Positions 38,590 to 51,095 of a DNA stretch of 64,000 nucleotides are shown piece after piece; positions within the stretch are counted from its first letter, which is position 1; every line of letters begins with the position of its first letter. The DNA is taken from contig VUYV01000003.1 of assembly GCA_008711295.1 (NCBI GenBank), positions 11,913,228-11,977,227 of the forward strand, written 5' to 3'. A model generated the notes under the pieces. The model made no database searches. It had not been told where the DNA came from and saw nothing but the letters and a program-made list of their open reading frames with translations. This stretch comes from Anarhynchus alexandrinus (lineage: Eukaryota > Chordata > Aves > Charadriiformes > Charadriidae). Position numbers and translations under genes: made by a program.

Positions 38590-40840
38590 ACAGCAGTGGT
38601 ACATGACAAAATTGAGGTTTTATACTTACTGTGTCATTGATTCCCCATTGATTGTTCTGTTTATACGAAAGTAACACTTTTTCAAACCACTGGCCCTTCA
38701 GGCTCTGATTCAGATACTTAAATTCTTTCGCTAGTTTGTACTTCTATAAATGACAGTTTTCAGAAGTGTAATTGTTATGGGTGGGTTAGTTACCAAGTTC
38801 TTTATTTTCAGGGAGGCTGACGCTGACTGTTAAGTTTGGTAACCTGGATGGAAAGGAAAGGGAAGAAAAACCCTGCTTTTGCATTGTGATGAACAGATAC
38901 CAAATAATTCTGGATACATTCAAGATAAAGATGTGTTGAACAAAGCTGTAACAATTTATGGTTGCTACGTAGAGTAAAATTTCATCTCTAAGAGAAATCG
39001 TAAGAGATCAAAACCTGAACCTGTGTCCACTGAGACAAATAGAAGTGTTTCTTCCTAGGAAGATTTTTTGAGCCCAAATTCTAAAATGCTGAAATATTTT
39101 CAGGTCTGGGTAGAGTAATTCTTACTAGCCAGTTGTATTTAATCAAATGTGAATGCAAGGCAAATTCGAAAAGTAAAATACAGTGTAAAATTAAGTCCCG
39201 GAGAAATGAGTCAAGTTTTGTTGCTCCCACGCACATCTACTTTTTAAAGAAAATGCTGAAATTCTGTTGTTGTTTTGTTTGAGTTTTTCTTTTTTTTTTT
39301 CTTTTCAGGTTTTTAGTAAAGTGAAATGTTTTTGAAGGTTAAAATTTAGGAATGTATCTGCTTAGGTGATTACAATTTCTTCTTAATTTAAGTGTTATGC
39401 ACACTAGAGGCTGGATGCCGTGCTCTCGGATGAATCCTGTCCCCACAAGACCATTATAAAAGGGTATGAAATGGTCTCAGTGGGCTATGGAACTATAGAT
39501 CAGTGATACCGCTTATGGGTGGAATTTTTTCTTTTTCATAATGAGAACAATTTAATGCTTGAGAAAATATGTTGTTTCTTTAAATAATTTTTGCTTTGTA
39601 CTGTTCTCAGAGGTATGAGAAGCCTTCCACAGTGGGTGCCAAAGCCATATCCAACGCCTTTTAAAAATTATTTAGCTGTGGGCATTAGCTGCCTCTGTTT
39701 GTTCTTGTAGCATGGGCAAGGTCTGTCTGCCACAGCAATGTACCTTACTCATACCATATTGAAACACAGATGTTTTAAAAATAAGATGCAGTAAACTAAA
39801 GGAGGAAATAGAAGGAGTATTTAGCTACTAATACTGGATGATTAACATTATAGGAACGTTAAATTTTCTCCTGATGCATTTTTATAATAGCAAAAAATTA
39901 AGGATGTCTGTTTCTCATGCAAGGTTTCAGTGATGCAGGCTTTGCGCCAACTGTTTCATAAAAATATTTATTTAAAAAAACCAAACAGCTGTTTTTATTG
40001 GAATACAAAGGGGAAGCCATGTAAATAATGCTATAGTTAACAACCTGTAACCTGACCTCAAGAATTTATTTGCTTTGGTGAAAGGGTTTGTTCATTTGGA
40101 TTTAAACAGTCTTCTGTTTGGCGTTGATATCTGAGAGTTCTCACTCTTAGCCCACGTTATTTCAAAAAGTGTGGGCCAGTTCACGGATGAACCAAACCAC
40201 GTTAGCTGCTTTTTATTACTTGGCTGTGGGTTGATGCTAATGCAGGGAATACAAAACAGTGGAAATAATGTGCATGGGTACAGTGTTGTCTTGTGCTTCA
40301 GCTGGAAGAGCCATGTTTTGCAACTGGTACTTGGTAAAGGTTCTTGAGATTTTAAAAACCAGTTGGTCAGAGTTTTTGTAGCTCTGGTTGAGATACAAAA
40401 TTTTGAAGACAACCAATTTTAAAGGAATTTATACAATCAATTTTAATACTGAAGAAATGAGTTTCCTGAATATTAAATTGAACAGACAAATAAGCTTTCA
40501 GTGGTGCATAGCTTTTCTGTGTCGCACCCAATGGAGTATCTATTTGTTTCATTTTAGTATGCGTGGTTTTTGAAACTGCTATTTGGAAGTTTTGAAAAAT
40601 CTGTTCTAGTAACTGTGAATGGAACTCTGGCCTCCTGCTTATAGACGTATACAGAACTTTTGACAGTGTAGATACACGTCTGCTCATTTTGTGATTTGTA
40701 TGTCATCAAAAGTGCTTTTTTGTGTTCTTTTTCTCTTCATACATGTTTATCTGAACATATTCTAAGTTTAATTCTGTCACATTTTTACCATATGAAAAGC
40801 AAAATTTAGCATGAAACATTTATGCATGAGTCCTAGTGTA

Positions 40841-40845
40841 AAAGG
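40841..40845. repeat. Target-site duplication AAAGG, left copy
   Basis: AAAGG immediately 5' of the LTR, repeated exactly at 41508-41512. This shows integrase-mediated insertion with a 5-bp stagger. Confidence 0.9.
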
Positions 40846-41507
40846 TGTCCTGGTTTGAGGTAAAACAGGACCAATTTTGTTCAGTAACTTTGCTTCTTAG
40901 CTGGGCCTCTGCTAACTACTGAAATGAACAGCATATTGTGCAGACAATGTTCACTTTCTCAGAGTGATAAGACCAATGTTTATAGCTGATGCCCAGGCAT
41001 GGTATGCAGAGAGGCTTTTACTTATACTTACTGCTATAACACCCAGGGGCAGATAACTTTGTTATTTGCCCTGTTGGAGAGTCAGAAGCGGAAAAGTGTA
41101 GAGGGGTCCCACCTGCGGGGAGGAGCGGACAGGACAGGTGACCCAAAACTGACCAAGAGGGTATTCCATCCCATCTGCCTCATGCTCAGTATAAAAGCTG
41201 AGGGATCAAAGGTTTAGCTTTCTTTCTTCAACGTCCAACATCTGAGGAGGACTCTGTCTGTTCATCTGCCTTTGATCCCGATCCTGAATCCATATCGGGA
41301 ATCCAGTTTTCGTCCATCATTGAGTCCAGTCTGGAACTCCCCCAGTGCCAGCCGGTGATGTGATGTATAGTTTAGTTCCTTCTAAACTCATAAGTCTCTT
41401 TTTCCCTCCTCTGCCTCTCTCTTTGAAGAGGGGTAGGGGGGAGCATCTGTCGATCCCATCTGGGGTGCCCCACGTCCCCAGTAGCCGATTTGGCCTAAAC
41501 CACGACA
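40846..41507 (+). mobile_element. Solo LTR (ERVL-like), complete
   Basis: This 662-bp element starts TGTCCTGGTTTGAGG and ends CTAAACCACGACA. The termini form a near-perfect inverted repeat (TGTCCTGGTTT versus AAACCACGACA, one mismatch in 11). It is flanked by perfect 5-bp duplications. A good TATA box (TATAAAA, 41190-41196) follows a GC-rich U3 part. No internal gag, pol or env remains, so an earlier provirus has collapsed to a solo LTR by recombination. It is better preserved than the LTR at 2828, which shares its termini. It lies in the sense direction of the inferred FARS2 transcript. Confidence 0.95.
41190..41196 (+). promoter_or_regulatory. TATA box of the solo LTR
   Basis: TATAAAA lies about 345 bases into the LTR, the right place for the U3/R promoter. 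Any transcript would start about 25-30 bases downstream and read in the FARS2 direction. Activity is not known. Confidence 0.5.
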
Positions 41508-41512
41508 AAAGG
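41508..41512. repeat. Target-site duplication AAAGG, right copy
   Basis: Exact match to the five bases before the LTR, with no decay, consistent with a fairly recent insertion. Confidence 0.9.
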
Positions 41513-44500
41513 AAACTAAAGCAGTGTGATAACTTTGTATTTGCAAAGATGGTTGTGAACATATGAAGGCCTGTCCTTTTCTGGCTAACTTTCTGTGAAT
41601 CCAGACAGTTTTACGTGATTGAATCGTTTTTACTGAGGAGGTAGAATTGATGATGTTAAATAGAACAGGTGGGTTTTTTTCAGCTGCATATGTCATCTAT
41701 GAAAAATAAATATACCTCTGAATCAAAAGGCCAGCTTGGAAATATCTCAGTCTTAGAAAGCTTGAATTTCTGCTCCAAACTCTTATGCCTTCCTTCATTA
41801 GTAAGACAATGTTAGTGCTAAAGAAGCAGCATTTTGCTTTCAAACTCATGAAGGCAAACAAACCTGTATGCTTTAGTTTTCTCTTCAATTTCTTTGACAT
41901 GAGTGTTTCTCATTCCACCCTCTGCCAGATCTGACCTTCTTTCTCAATGCACACTTAGAATCAGCAGAAGGATAGTCGTCACCACTCAGGGAGGCCAGCA
42001 GAGGAGGTAAACTGAGCTTGTACTGTGGTTCTTGTACTTCTTTTTGAATGGAGATACTTTCCGCTGCTGTTATCTCCAGAGGACTGCTAACTTTTCAAGT
42101 TCTGAACTGCCCCTCCTGTTTGGGGCTTTGCCATCAGTCCAGTCAGTTGGCCAGCAATATCTTTCTAAAGACATTTTGAAGGCAGGGATAGCTACACAGC
42201 TTTTGCTTATTTAAAAGGAAGTTGTTGGAGCTTTCTGTTGTGAATTCTTACAGCTACTGACTTGCCACGTACTTCCCAGGGTCATCTTAAAGCATTATCA
42301 TGTTCATGGCACGTAGTTGTTAAGCCATGTAAGACCCAAATAAATATTTTAAACAAACAGGTCTGCTGAAAGCATGTGATTAGTGCTGAGGGGATTGTAT
42401 TCTTTTATATTTTTTTCTAGTAAGGGATATTTATTAGCGTGAGCAGATGGGCACTACTCATTTTTGGCATTCATTGATAAGCCTGCTACCTCTCCAGGTG
42501 GCTCAACAAAAATGATAACACTGTGGCACTGCTCCCATTTTATTTTTATTCCTCTCAGACTAGTTAGTCACCTGTCTCTGTTCTCCTCATTTGGAGCCAT
42601 CTGCTGGATTTTTTTGCTTCCGTGTTTTGGTTGTTCTCTATTCTAAAGTCACGAAGACATCTCCAATAGGGGCTGATGCAAAGTCTTTGCATGTTTGTTG
42701 AGTACTGGACTCGAGGATATCTTCTTTTTATCATTTTTGTAGCCAGCTTGCAAGTTTTATTTTCCCCAACCTGTCCTTATGAAGTAATCGATGCAACACT
42801 AAATTATGGTTATCCTTAGTGGACTATTCTACCACTTTTCATTAGTATAGCTATTCTTTTACTTTTTTATTTTGAAATATGAAGAGAACAAAGAGCAAGT
42901 GAGAATCCATCCTCTGTTGTGTTTGTTCTCATCACAAGCGAGCAGAAGAGAAATTTGTCACACAAGTTATTAAAACACAAGCTTTATCTATATAAAAATA
43001 CATTTAAAAAAGTTTAATCAACAATTTATTTCTTCTCTGAAGAGATGAGATAGGGAACATGCTTCTAAAATGGAAAACCTTTTATTGTGAGTGTGTGAAA
43101 ATGTCTAGACTGCATTAGAGCTAACTGTGTATGACTGACCCACACCTGTCCTGAGCATGCATCTCTGAAGCAGGTCAGTAGCTTCTTTTCCCTGCTTGCT
43201 CACTATTCATGTTGAAGTCTCCTCACTTGGGTATTTTAATGATGATAAATGTACTGCATTTTCTTAGTAAGTCTTTCAAATGTATGCAGTTTTCCTGTCT
43301 ATTCGTTGGAAATTAGTTTTAAAACCTGGTTGAATTTGACAACGGGATCAAAAAAAGGCATATGCTTGATACTAGACCAAACAACATCTCTGGCTGATGG
43401 GCCAGGCCACTGTTTCACAGCTCTGTTCCCCTGTGCTTTCCTACTCTTCCTTCCTTCTTTGCAAACTCATGCTCCTTACCTTGCCTTGGAGGGCAAAGCT
43501 GCTTCAGTGTGGTGGGGAGCGGGAAGCCCCCTGCACTTTTCCCCTGAGAGACCCACGAGGATAATGTGGTACATGCGGACCAGGACTTATATGTTGTCCT
43601 TTTTTGAATGTGTATGCAGTATTTGGCACAGAGTCAACTCTCTTTCACCCATCTTTCTGTTGAGTCCAGTCCGATTCCTTGGTGGATCCTACTGAAATCA
43701 GTGGACCTTCTTGTGGAGTGAGGAGCTGTTACTTGGTGTGTGTAAAACTGCTCTGGTGGGAACCACAGAGATGAACTCATAAGCAGTACTCGTAAACAGC
43801 TTCCAAGAGAGCTCAGCTTCCCTGTCCCTTTGGAGAGCCAGTACTAAGCTATTAGACCTTGTTCCCAGGTTTCCATTTGTGGTTGCAAGTTTTATTCTCC
43901 AATATGTTATTAAAACTGTTATAGGCAACATAAGCAGAAAAGTCAATATAGATGAACGTGCAGCTTAACTTTAAGTGTTTAAATACATATTATGTGTGGC
44001 CACAAGTATAGGAAAAACTGAGAAATTTGGTCATATTGAACACAGAATTACTTGTTTGTTACTTGCTAATTGTTAAGATTATTGTGTCATGTTGCTCTTA
44101 AGGTTTGGGAGCACTGATATAACTGATCTTACTGCCTAGTGGCAGTACCATAAAGAGTATGGAGTTTGATTTTCAGTTCCAATTCCTCTTTCTTGAATAT
44201 GTTTAGTAGAAAAGAATAGAAATGTTGTTCCTTGCAGACATCTGGGATGTCTTTTCCTCCTTTCCCCTCCAGACATTGTACTGTCAGCACATCCTTTTGC
44301 ACCTCTTGGTCCCAGCTGCTTCTATTGGGCCACTGAATATTACCAGATCTTTCTCATTTCATGGCTTGCCCCTGACCATTTTTCCCCCCTCTTCTTAGTT
44401 GTATGATTCCTCCTACCCGGTACTGTATTTTGTTATATGTAGCTCTCAAAAGAGTTTCTGTTGCCACCAGCCATCTATTTAAGGAAATGTCTGAGCATCC

Positions 44501-45926
44501 CATTATCCTCATGGTTACTGCATTATTTTCTCATTATCTATCCTTACGTCTATTCTTGCTTTGCTGTTTTAATAAGTAGCCATTGTCAGTGATACAGAAA
44601 GGAGAGAGAGAAATGACAGATGATAGATTTGCAGAGGTAAAGAGTGAAGTTCTACAAATTAGGGGGTTTTGTTTTGTTGGTGTGAGGTTTTATAGTTCAT
44701 TTTTCTGAGTGGTAGTGTAATATCTATTCTGGGATTTATACTAATAATAAATTATTGTAATCAGTTCAATCAGCAATGGCTTGAGACCACTGAGAACTGA
44801 TGTAATTCACAGTGATAAAGCTACTGGGTAATCAAGAGTGAAATTTACAGATACTTACATATATTTACATTTTTGCAGAGTTCTCACTGTGTTCTTTCAA
44901 CTTTTCTGCATGCCAGTTTGCCGCTGGTGAATGACTTATTTTATCCATGGCTTTGAACTCTTAGTAACTGTTATTTTCTCTGCACAATTATTCTGTTTGA
45001 TGACTTTGCATTTCTGTAATATTGAGCTTTAAACTAGAGTAAACAGACTGAAGTGATCATCGCAGTAGTTTGTCATTTATGATGGAGAACCATGTCAGCA
45101 TAGCTGAATTTAGTTTGACCTCAATGATTTTTTTCCCCCCTTTAAATGTCAGTACAAAAAAAAAAAAAGATCTGGATGTTTTCAGAAGGGATTTCTATAC
45201 AAAAGGGAGTCAACCTAGGTGTCTGGGTTTTAACAGTCATGATCTGGACCAGTAAGCAGTGATATGTATTCCATCTGTGTCAGTCAGAACTGATTGAGGG
45301 AGAACCTGTATATGTTTTCATCACTGGCGTCCATATTGTTTTTAGTTCAGTAGTTTAAGTCCCCCATCTCAAGTTCAAGGTATACTGCTGATATGGAAAG
45401 GTTTGGAGTCATTTTTTGTTGCTTTCCACTAACCTCTGAAATGAGGCAGCACTCGAGTCACAGAATGGATAGGTAAAGAACAATTAGATTTTAATGCAAA
45501 AAACTTAAAATGAACGTGACAGCTGAGGACCATGTGTGTTTCTCATCCTACTTCATTTCTCACTATTCATTTTCTATTCCAACTTGAACCTGTAGAGAAA
45601 CCTGCCTAGTGGATGTAAAATAGGCCATCTTTTCGAAGAGGATGGAAAGTGGAGGCCCCAAAGCAATGACTGATAACAGGTGTGTCCCTTCCATTTTAAA
45701 TCACAGTACAAATGGCCCAGTATCTAATGCAAGGCATATATAACGAATTATTTCCTTGAATCATGGTTGGCATATGTAGCTAATAACACTGAGGCATTCC
45801 TACATTCGTTTATTTAATAATGTGTAAATAAAAGTGTTTTAAGAGAGTAATAATACGGTCAAAGTGTAGGCATTAACCAAGATGTGTTGTCATTGAGCAT
45901 TTTTAACAGTTTTTGTAGTGAAACTT

Positions 45927-45956
45927 GCTCATTTGCCTCATTTGAGGCAAATGAGC
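45927..45956. repeat. Perfect inverted repeat, 14-bp arms, 2-base centre
   Basis: Arm GCTCATTTGCCTCA, centre TT, then the exact reverse complement TGAGGCAAATGAGC. The arms have mixed composition, so a chance origin is unlikely. Part of the arm (TGAGGCAAAT) recurs in the next palindrome. Confidence 0.85.
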
Positions 45957-45958
45957 CC

Positions 45959-45980
45959 TTCAAATTGAGGCAAATTTGAA
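45959..45980. repeat. Second palindrome sharing the TGAGGCAA core
   Basis: TTCAAAT, eight-base centre TGAGGCAA, ATTTGAA. The core is the same as in the right arm of the preceding inverted repeat, so TTGAGGCAAAT-like sequence occurs repeatedly within 55 bases in alternating orientation. Confidence 0.75.
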
Positions 45981-46293
45981 AGAGAGCGTCTGTCAGTTCT
46001 AAATTTCCCTTGCTGCTGTTGCACATCTTTATTTATGTTTAAAGTGTTCTCCGTTGCTGCTGATCTTCTACTTGGTGCTTTTTTAAGCAACTGGGCTCAA
46101 TCCTACTGTCAGTTAAACCAGTACAGCTACATGAAGCATCTGACCCATAGGTCAGCGTTCTGTCTTTTGCTCTCATAAAGGACTGAGATACTGATATTAT
46201 CATGTACAAAAGAATTGCAGTGTGGTGGAGAGGGGATGGCATGCTAATGTGGGAGATCTTTGAATAAAACTCATGTCTTTTTCTAAAGGAGAG

Positions 46294-46317
46294 GTGAAAA
46301 TAATAATAAATAAATAA
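46294..46317. repeat. (AATA)n microsatellite
   Basis: Short run of AATA units interrupted once. Likely polymorphic, with no other significance seen. Confidence 0.6.
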
Positions 46318-46554
46318 ATGACTACTAAATATTTTAGAACTTCACCCTGCTCGGAAATTCACCTTAATGAAAGTCATCTAGAGAGGAGGTAAGTAGAGGG
46401 AAATGCACATGAACCTTCAGTTCTATAGGTCCTTAAAATATATGTTTTTCCTCCTTGTTCTTCCTTTTAATATAAAATAGCAAAGTTCAACCATTACTAA
46501 TGTGAAAGTAGGAAGGAGCATTATACTATCTAGATTGATGGTGTGGGTGGGATG

Positions 46555-46700
46555 GTCAGAGGGATTTCATCTATTCTTTCCAACAACTTCTGGCTAGGCT
46601 AGGGCATATCTCTCAGAGAGACGTTCAGTTTCAGTCTAAATACCTCAGTTAATGGAAATCATATCACACATGTTCCCAGGTAATTTTGAAGAGAAAGAGA
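46555..46700 (-). mobile_element. Possible ancient CR1-like remnant, antisense
   Basis: Resembles the reversed 3' part of old CR1 copies: 'ttccaacaacttctggctagg', 'ggcatatctctcagagagacgttcagtttcagtctaaatacctca' (split here across the landmarks 46602-46646) and 'ttcccaggtaatttt'. Similarity is weak and judged by eye only. Confidence 0.35.
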
Positions 46701-48540
46701 TATTGGATAGTAGTGTTCCTCAATCAACTAGAGAAAAGCATAAATGAGTAACAGCTTGTAATCAAATACATATATATACTTTTTGCGTGTGTGTGCACTT
46801 GTACACATGCATATGTAATGGCACTGACATGAATGATTATCCACTGCAGCAGATTTGTTACCAGCTCCTAGATCGATTTATCCCAAATCAGAGCCTGTTG
46901 ATGGACTAGAGAACAATTCTATCTCAACCCTAGCCCAACTTTACCCTAACTAGTGTTTTTCCTTTCCAGATCTGTCCCTTTCCACGATATGTGTGGCTGG
47001 GGCTTTTCTCACCTTTTCTTCTTTCCCCACAGATGTTGAAAGGGATCAGAGTGCTCCCATATATTCAAATCCAGATTACAAACCATACATCTTTCATTTG
47101 CAAGAAACGTAAATAGAATTTAATTGTGCTTCCTATTGTCAGAACTTGTTCCTTAATTCATGTGTGGTAAAGCTAATTAGATTATACACCGATAGTTTCA
47201 AGCCATGATTTGTTTTTCTTTGCATTTGAAATGAGGTGTTTATGTTGGTGGTTGCAGTTGCAACTTTGTTGTTCTGGGCTTGGAAAATTACAAATTCACA
47301 TTTCTAAGCTTCTTCCGTAAGGAAAGTATGCTTATAAAATTAAAGCTCAGTTTCTACTCTCATCCTCCTATTCCAGAAGCTGGAGACATTAAGTAGAATG
47401 CCAAGTGATGCGAGATGCTCTGTACAAATGGGATAGTGAAAGGACAGGAGTGGATGGAGACCTTGCTTTGGTTTTTGACTTTGTTTTCTGAATTGGGAGG
47501 AGGACCTGTAGAGCAGAGCAATTTTTCTATTTGTGCATCACTAAAATAGTCTCAAAATCCAGGAAGAGACCAACTTACTTTCACATGCCTGTCTTCTGGC
47601 TGCTTAGGTTTTTTAGGGTTGAGAAGAAAAAATACCTCCAATGGAGAAAATGTGAATTTTTTTCCCCCTCCAAATATCACAAGGAAGTACTCCTCTCTCC
47701 CCAAGCATAAACAAACAAATCAACAACAAAAATTCAACTGATTTTTTTTTTAATCTCTACAATTATGCCATTTTATGCCAGTGTGTTATCAGTGTTTGTT
47801 CCTTCTAAAACGTTACAGACTCTTTGAAGTAATCAGAACGAGTTTAGGGAACACGTGCATAGCTACTTAAACTGTGAATTATGATGGAAGACACTTCTAT
47901 TAAAGTTTATGGTGTGTAGATAAAGGCTTGTAAGATTTTCAATTAACTTGAAGGATTAAAGCATTACAGCTATTGTTCCTGCCTTGTCAGAGGTGAAAAA
48001 ATGGTAACCTGCTCATTAGATATGGGTAGTATTTAAGCAGGAAAATCATTCTGTTTTTTTAATACTTTGAGAATGAAATTACTACTTACTTGTGGGTTTT
48101 TGATAAACTTCTAAATAAGGGGAAGAACAATAATTAACCAGGACCTGCGTGAAGGCTACTGCAATAGAGATAAGTATCATGACACTGGAAAATAGATGTA
48201 CCAAAACAATACTGATTCTGGTTAATCATGCATGCGGTGTGCATTACAGGTTAATCTGAGGTCAGAAAGCCAGGAGGATTAAATCTTTGGGTACTGTGGG
48301 ATGGCAGAGCAAGAACAGCCTTGTGGTTTTGTTCTCGTATTTCATTTTCTATTTTTTTTTTACTTAAAGTTATTTCAATGTATTGTATGTAATCTTCTCC
48401 AGGGAGTGATTCAGAGCAGGTGCCCCGAGTGAAAAAAAAGTCTTCTATTTAGTTGATAGAAGGAAAACTTTGGTTCTTCAGGACACTGAGTGTTCTGCTC
48501 TGATCTGCTGAAGCAATTAAGGAGACATATAGTTTAAATT

Positions 48541-48562
48541 ATTATGAAGACATTATGAAGAC
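48541..48562. repeat. Perfect 11-bp tandem duplication
   Basis: ATTATGAAGAC occurs twice head-to-tail. Probably a recent slippage event. Confidence 0.65.
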
Positions 48563-49200
48563 ATATGCTTTGCTGGGTTGGCATCAGATCACACAGTGAC
48601 TTACAGGTGGGGAACTAGAGACTAGAGGAAGATTAGAGGAGTGAGAAATATTTATTGTAAATAAATAATAAAAGGCTGTGGCCAGAGAAGGTAAGACGTA
48701 TATAAAGAGTAGAAGGATGTTATGTAGGAGAGCGTACTCACATATGTCTATGGCTGTGTATGAGTTTGTTGCATTGAGGGGGAAGAAAGTAGAACATGGA
48801 GCATACCTCAGTCACATTAAAAGGTTGAAAAGAAATAATGACACAAGAGGACAGTGTAAAAATTAATATTTTTTTTTTTAATATTGGCAAAATGCTGTAG
48901 AGGAAAAGCATACGCAAAATGAACACAGAGTTGAATAGGGCATTGAAAATGTGTAATAAATATATTGGGGAGATGGAGTGGGTTAGAAAGAAGGTAAACT
49001 AGAAAATGTTTTTAATGCTGCAGAAATTCTGAGAGGAGTAAGTGAAGACTTTGTCTCCTTTTTAAATGGTGTTTTCTCCATCCCTTCCTATTCACACCTC
49101 ACTGCACTGTCTGCTAACTCCCTCTAGATGGTGTTGGGCGATACCCGCATGTTGAGTTTCTCCTGACTCCATGAGTTAGGATAGATATGTGGTGGGGTTT

Positions 49201-49229
49201 GTTTTTTTTTTTTTTACATATATATATAA
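49201..49229. repeat. Poly-T followed by (TA)n
   Basis: About 15 T residues, then ACATATATATATAAA. Low-complexity tract inside intron. Confidence 0.65.
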
Positions 49230-50124
49230 AGTTATTTTTGACGAAGTGTTGGCATAATTGTAGGTGGTGTTTGAGCCAGTGTAGATTTAAACACTTAGAT
49301 GAGGAAATCAAATACAGTCATGAAGAAAATTCTCTGTTATGCTTTGCTTAAAACATTGCATGGATACTGTAGCTTTTTATTTCATAAGGAGTTATGAGCA
49401 TACAGCAGAGTATTTCTAGGGAACCCATCTCTGGTGGGGATTATGTAACTTTTGACGTGGCTTTTCTTTGGGTCGCATGCCTGTGTTTCTCAACAGCAGG
49501 ATGCAGTTTCAGAGCTCCACAGTTTCCTTTTCTTAGCACAGCTAAGAGCCACTACCTCTGCTCTCTGGTAAAGTGCAATGAATGCAGTCCTTAAAAAAAT
49601 TACAACGTTCTCTTGTGTGATCTGCAAGTAGTTCCAGCTGCGCTGTTGTTTGGAAAAACCAAACAACCCATCACCCCCCACATACCTGCTAGCAGAAATG
49701 GAGTGCTGTTGCAAGAGTATTTTTGGCTTGTCGTATGTAAGAATGGAAGTCAGTGTGTTGCTGTTTGCTTGGTTTTTTTTTTTTTTTTTTTGCTTTTCTG
49801 TATGTTTTCTTTGAAAACAAAAATATGAAGTTATTTTTCAAAATACTGAAAGAACAGAAGTGAGTAGTCATCCTTCCTCTTGAAAATCCCAAAATATTTT
49901 AAAAGATTCTGCAGGACACAAAACATATGGTGTCATCTCTTTAATCATGTTTGTGTAGTGGGAACATGCTGCTTTGCTCTCTGTGGAGTATATTAAATAC
50001 GCTGCTGTTGCACAGGCTTAATATTAACCATGCATTAGAGGAAATAGTGGCAACCAAAAAAGATTGAAATCTGATTATTGCGTCATTATACCCATATTTT
50101 CATAGTATAGCGCAGTGATGCTGC

Positions 50125-51095
50125 AATCCCTTTGTCATCTTTGTGGCCCTTCTCTGGGCTTCACTGAGAGGCCCAGAGCTGGACACAGCACTCCATGTGT
50201 GGCCTTACTAGTACTAAGCAGAGGGGAAGAGCCATCTCCCTTGACCTTCTTGTAACAGTCTTCCTAATGCAGCCCAGGATGCTGTTGGCCTTTTGTTGCA
50301 CGTGACTGGTTCATGGTCAACTTGTTATCCATCTGGACTGTCAGGTCCTTTTGTGCAAAACTGCTTTCCTGCTGGTTGGGCCCCAGCATATACTGGTGCA
50401 TGGGGTTGTTCCTCCCCAGGAGCAGGATTTTGCTCTTCTCTTTGTTGAACTTCACGAGGTTCCTGTCAGCCCATTTTTGCAGTCTGTGGTGGTCTGTCTG
50501 AATGGCAGCACATTCATTTGATTTATCAACCACTCTTCCCAGTTTTGCATCATCTGTGAATTTGCTGAGGATGGGCTCTATCCCATCGTCTAGGTCATGA
50601 ATGGAGATGTTAAACAGTATTGGACCCCGTATTGACCCCTGGGGCACACTGCTGGTGACCAGCCTCCAGCTGGACTTTTCTCCAGCTGGTAACAATCTTT
50701 TGAGCCTGACAGTTCAGCCAGTTTTCAGTTCACCTCACTGTCCACTTATTTAGTCTGTGCTTCTTCAATTTGTTTATGAAGATGTTATGGGAGACAGTGT
50801 CAAAAGCCTTACTAAAGTCAACATGAATGGATCCACTACTCTTCTCTCATCCACCAAGCCAATAATCTCTTCGTAGAAGGCTAACAGGTGGTTCAGACAT
50901 GATTTCCCTTTCATAAATCCATGCTGATGGTTTCTAATTACCTTCACACGTTTTGGAAGTTATTTCTAAGATTAGTTGCTCCACCACCTTCCCAGGGATG
51001 GAGGTGGGGCTGACTGGCCTGTAGCTCCTCAGATCTTCCTTCTCGACTTTCTTGAAGATAGGATTGACATGTTTTCTGCCATCTCTGTTTTCAGC
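50125..51095 (-). mobile_element. CR1 LINE, antisense, internal ORF2 (reverse transcriptase) fragment
   Basis: The minus strand keeps an open stretch of 143 codons (50695-50264) that reads as CR1 reverse transcriptase. It has a VPQGS block, then GPILFNI, IHDLDDGIE, a KFTDDAKLG block (the catalytic F-A-D-D motif with Ala changed to Thr), RLQKWADRNL, VKFNKEKSK, and LGRNNPMHQY. Upstream sequence on the minus strand (to 51095) matches earlier RT segments but with stops and indels. The ORF2 C-terminus and 3' UTR are missing at the left edge. This is unusual, because CR1 copies normally keep the 3' end and lose the 5' end, so a later deletion is likely. It is non-functional. Confidence 0.93.

Larger units (their letters stand above)
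36541..40840. other. Presumed FARS2 intron 1, no recognised element
   Basis: Unique AT-rich sequence. It contains a small imperfect tandem at 36671-36719, an A/C-rich simple repeat at 38519-38589, and otherwise only chance open frames up to about 106 codons. Confidence 0.45.
41513..46554. other. Presumed FARS2 intron 1, no recognised mobile element
   Basis: Unique sequence with chance open frames up to 148 codons (43249-43695 plus, no recognisable domain). A striking palindrome cluster lies at 45927-45980, an A12 run near 45156-45168 and an (AATA)n repeat near 46294-46317. Confidence 0.45.
46701..50124. other. Presumed FARS2 intron 1, no recognised element
   Basis: AT-rich unique sequence with a TATATA/GTGTGTG tract at 46765-46797, an 11-bp tandem duplication at 48541-48562, and T-rich tracts near 49201-49228 and 49772-49791. 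No supported gene. Confidence 0.45.

Noticed and set aside
43249..43695. 148-codon plus-strand frame
   Set aside because: Hydrophobic stretches but no signal peptide plus domain pattern that I recognise. No exon signals at its ends.
50264..50695. 143-codon minus-strand frame with reverse transcriptase motifs
   Set aside because: It is part of an incomplete CR1 copy, so it was annotated as a mobile element and not as a gene.
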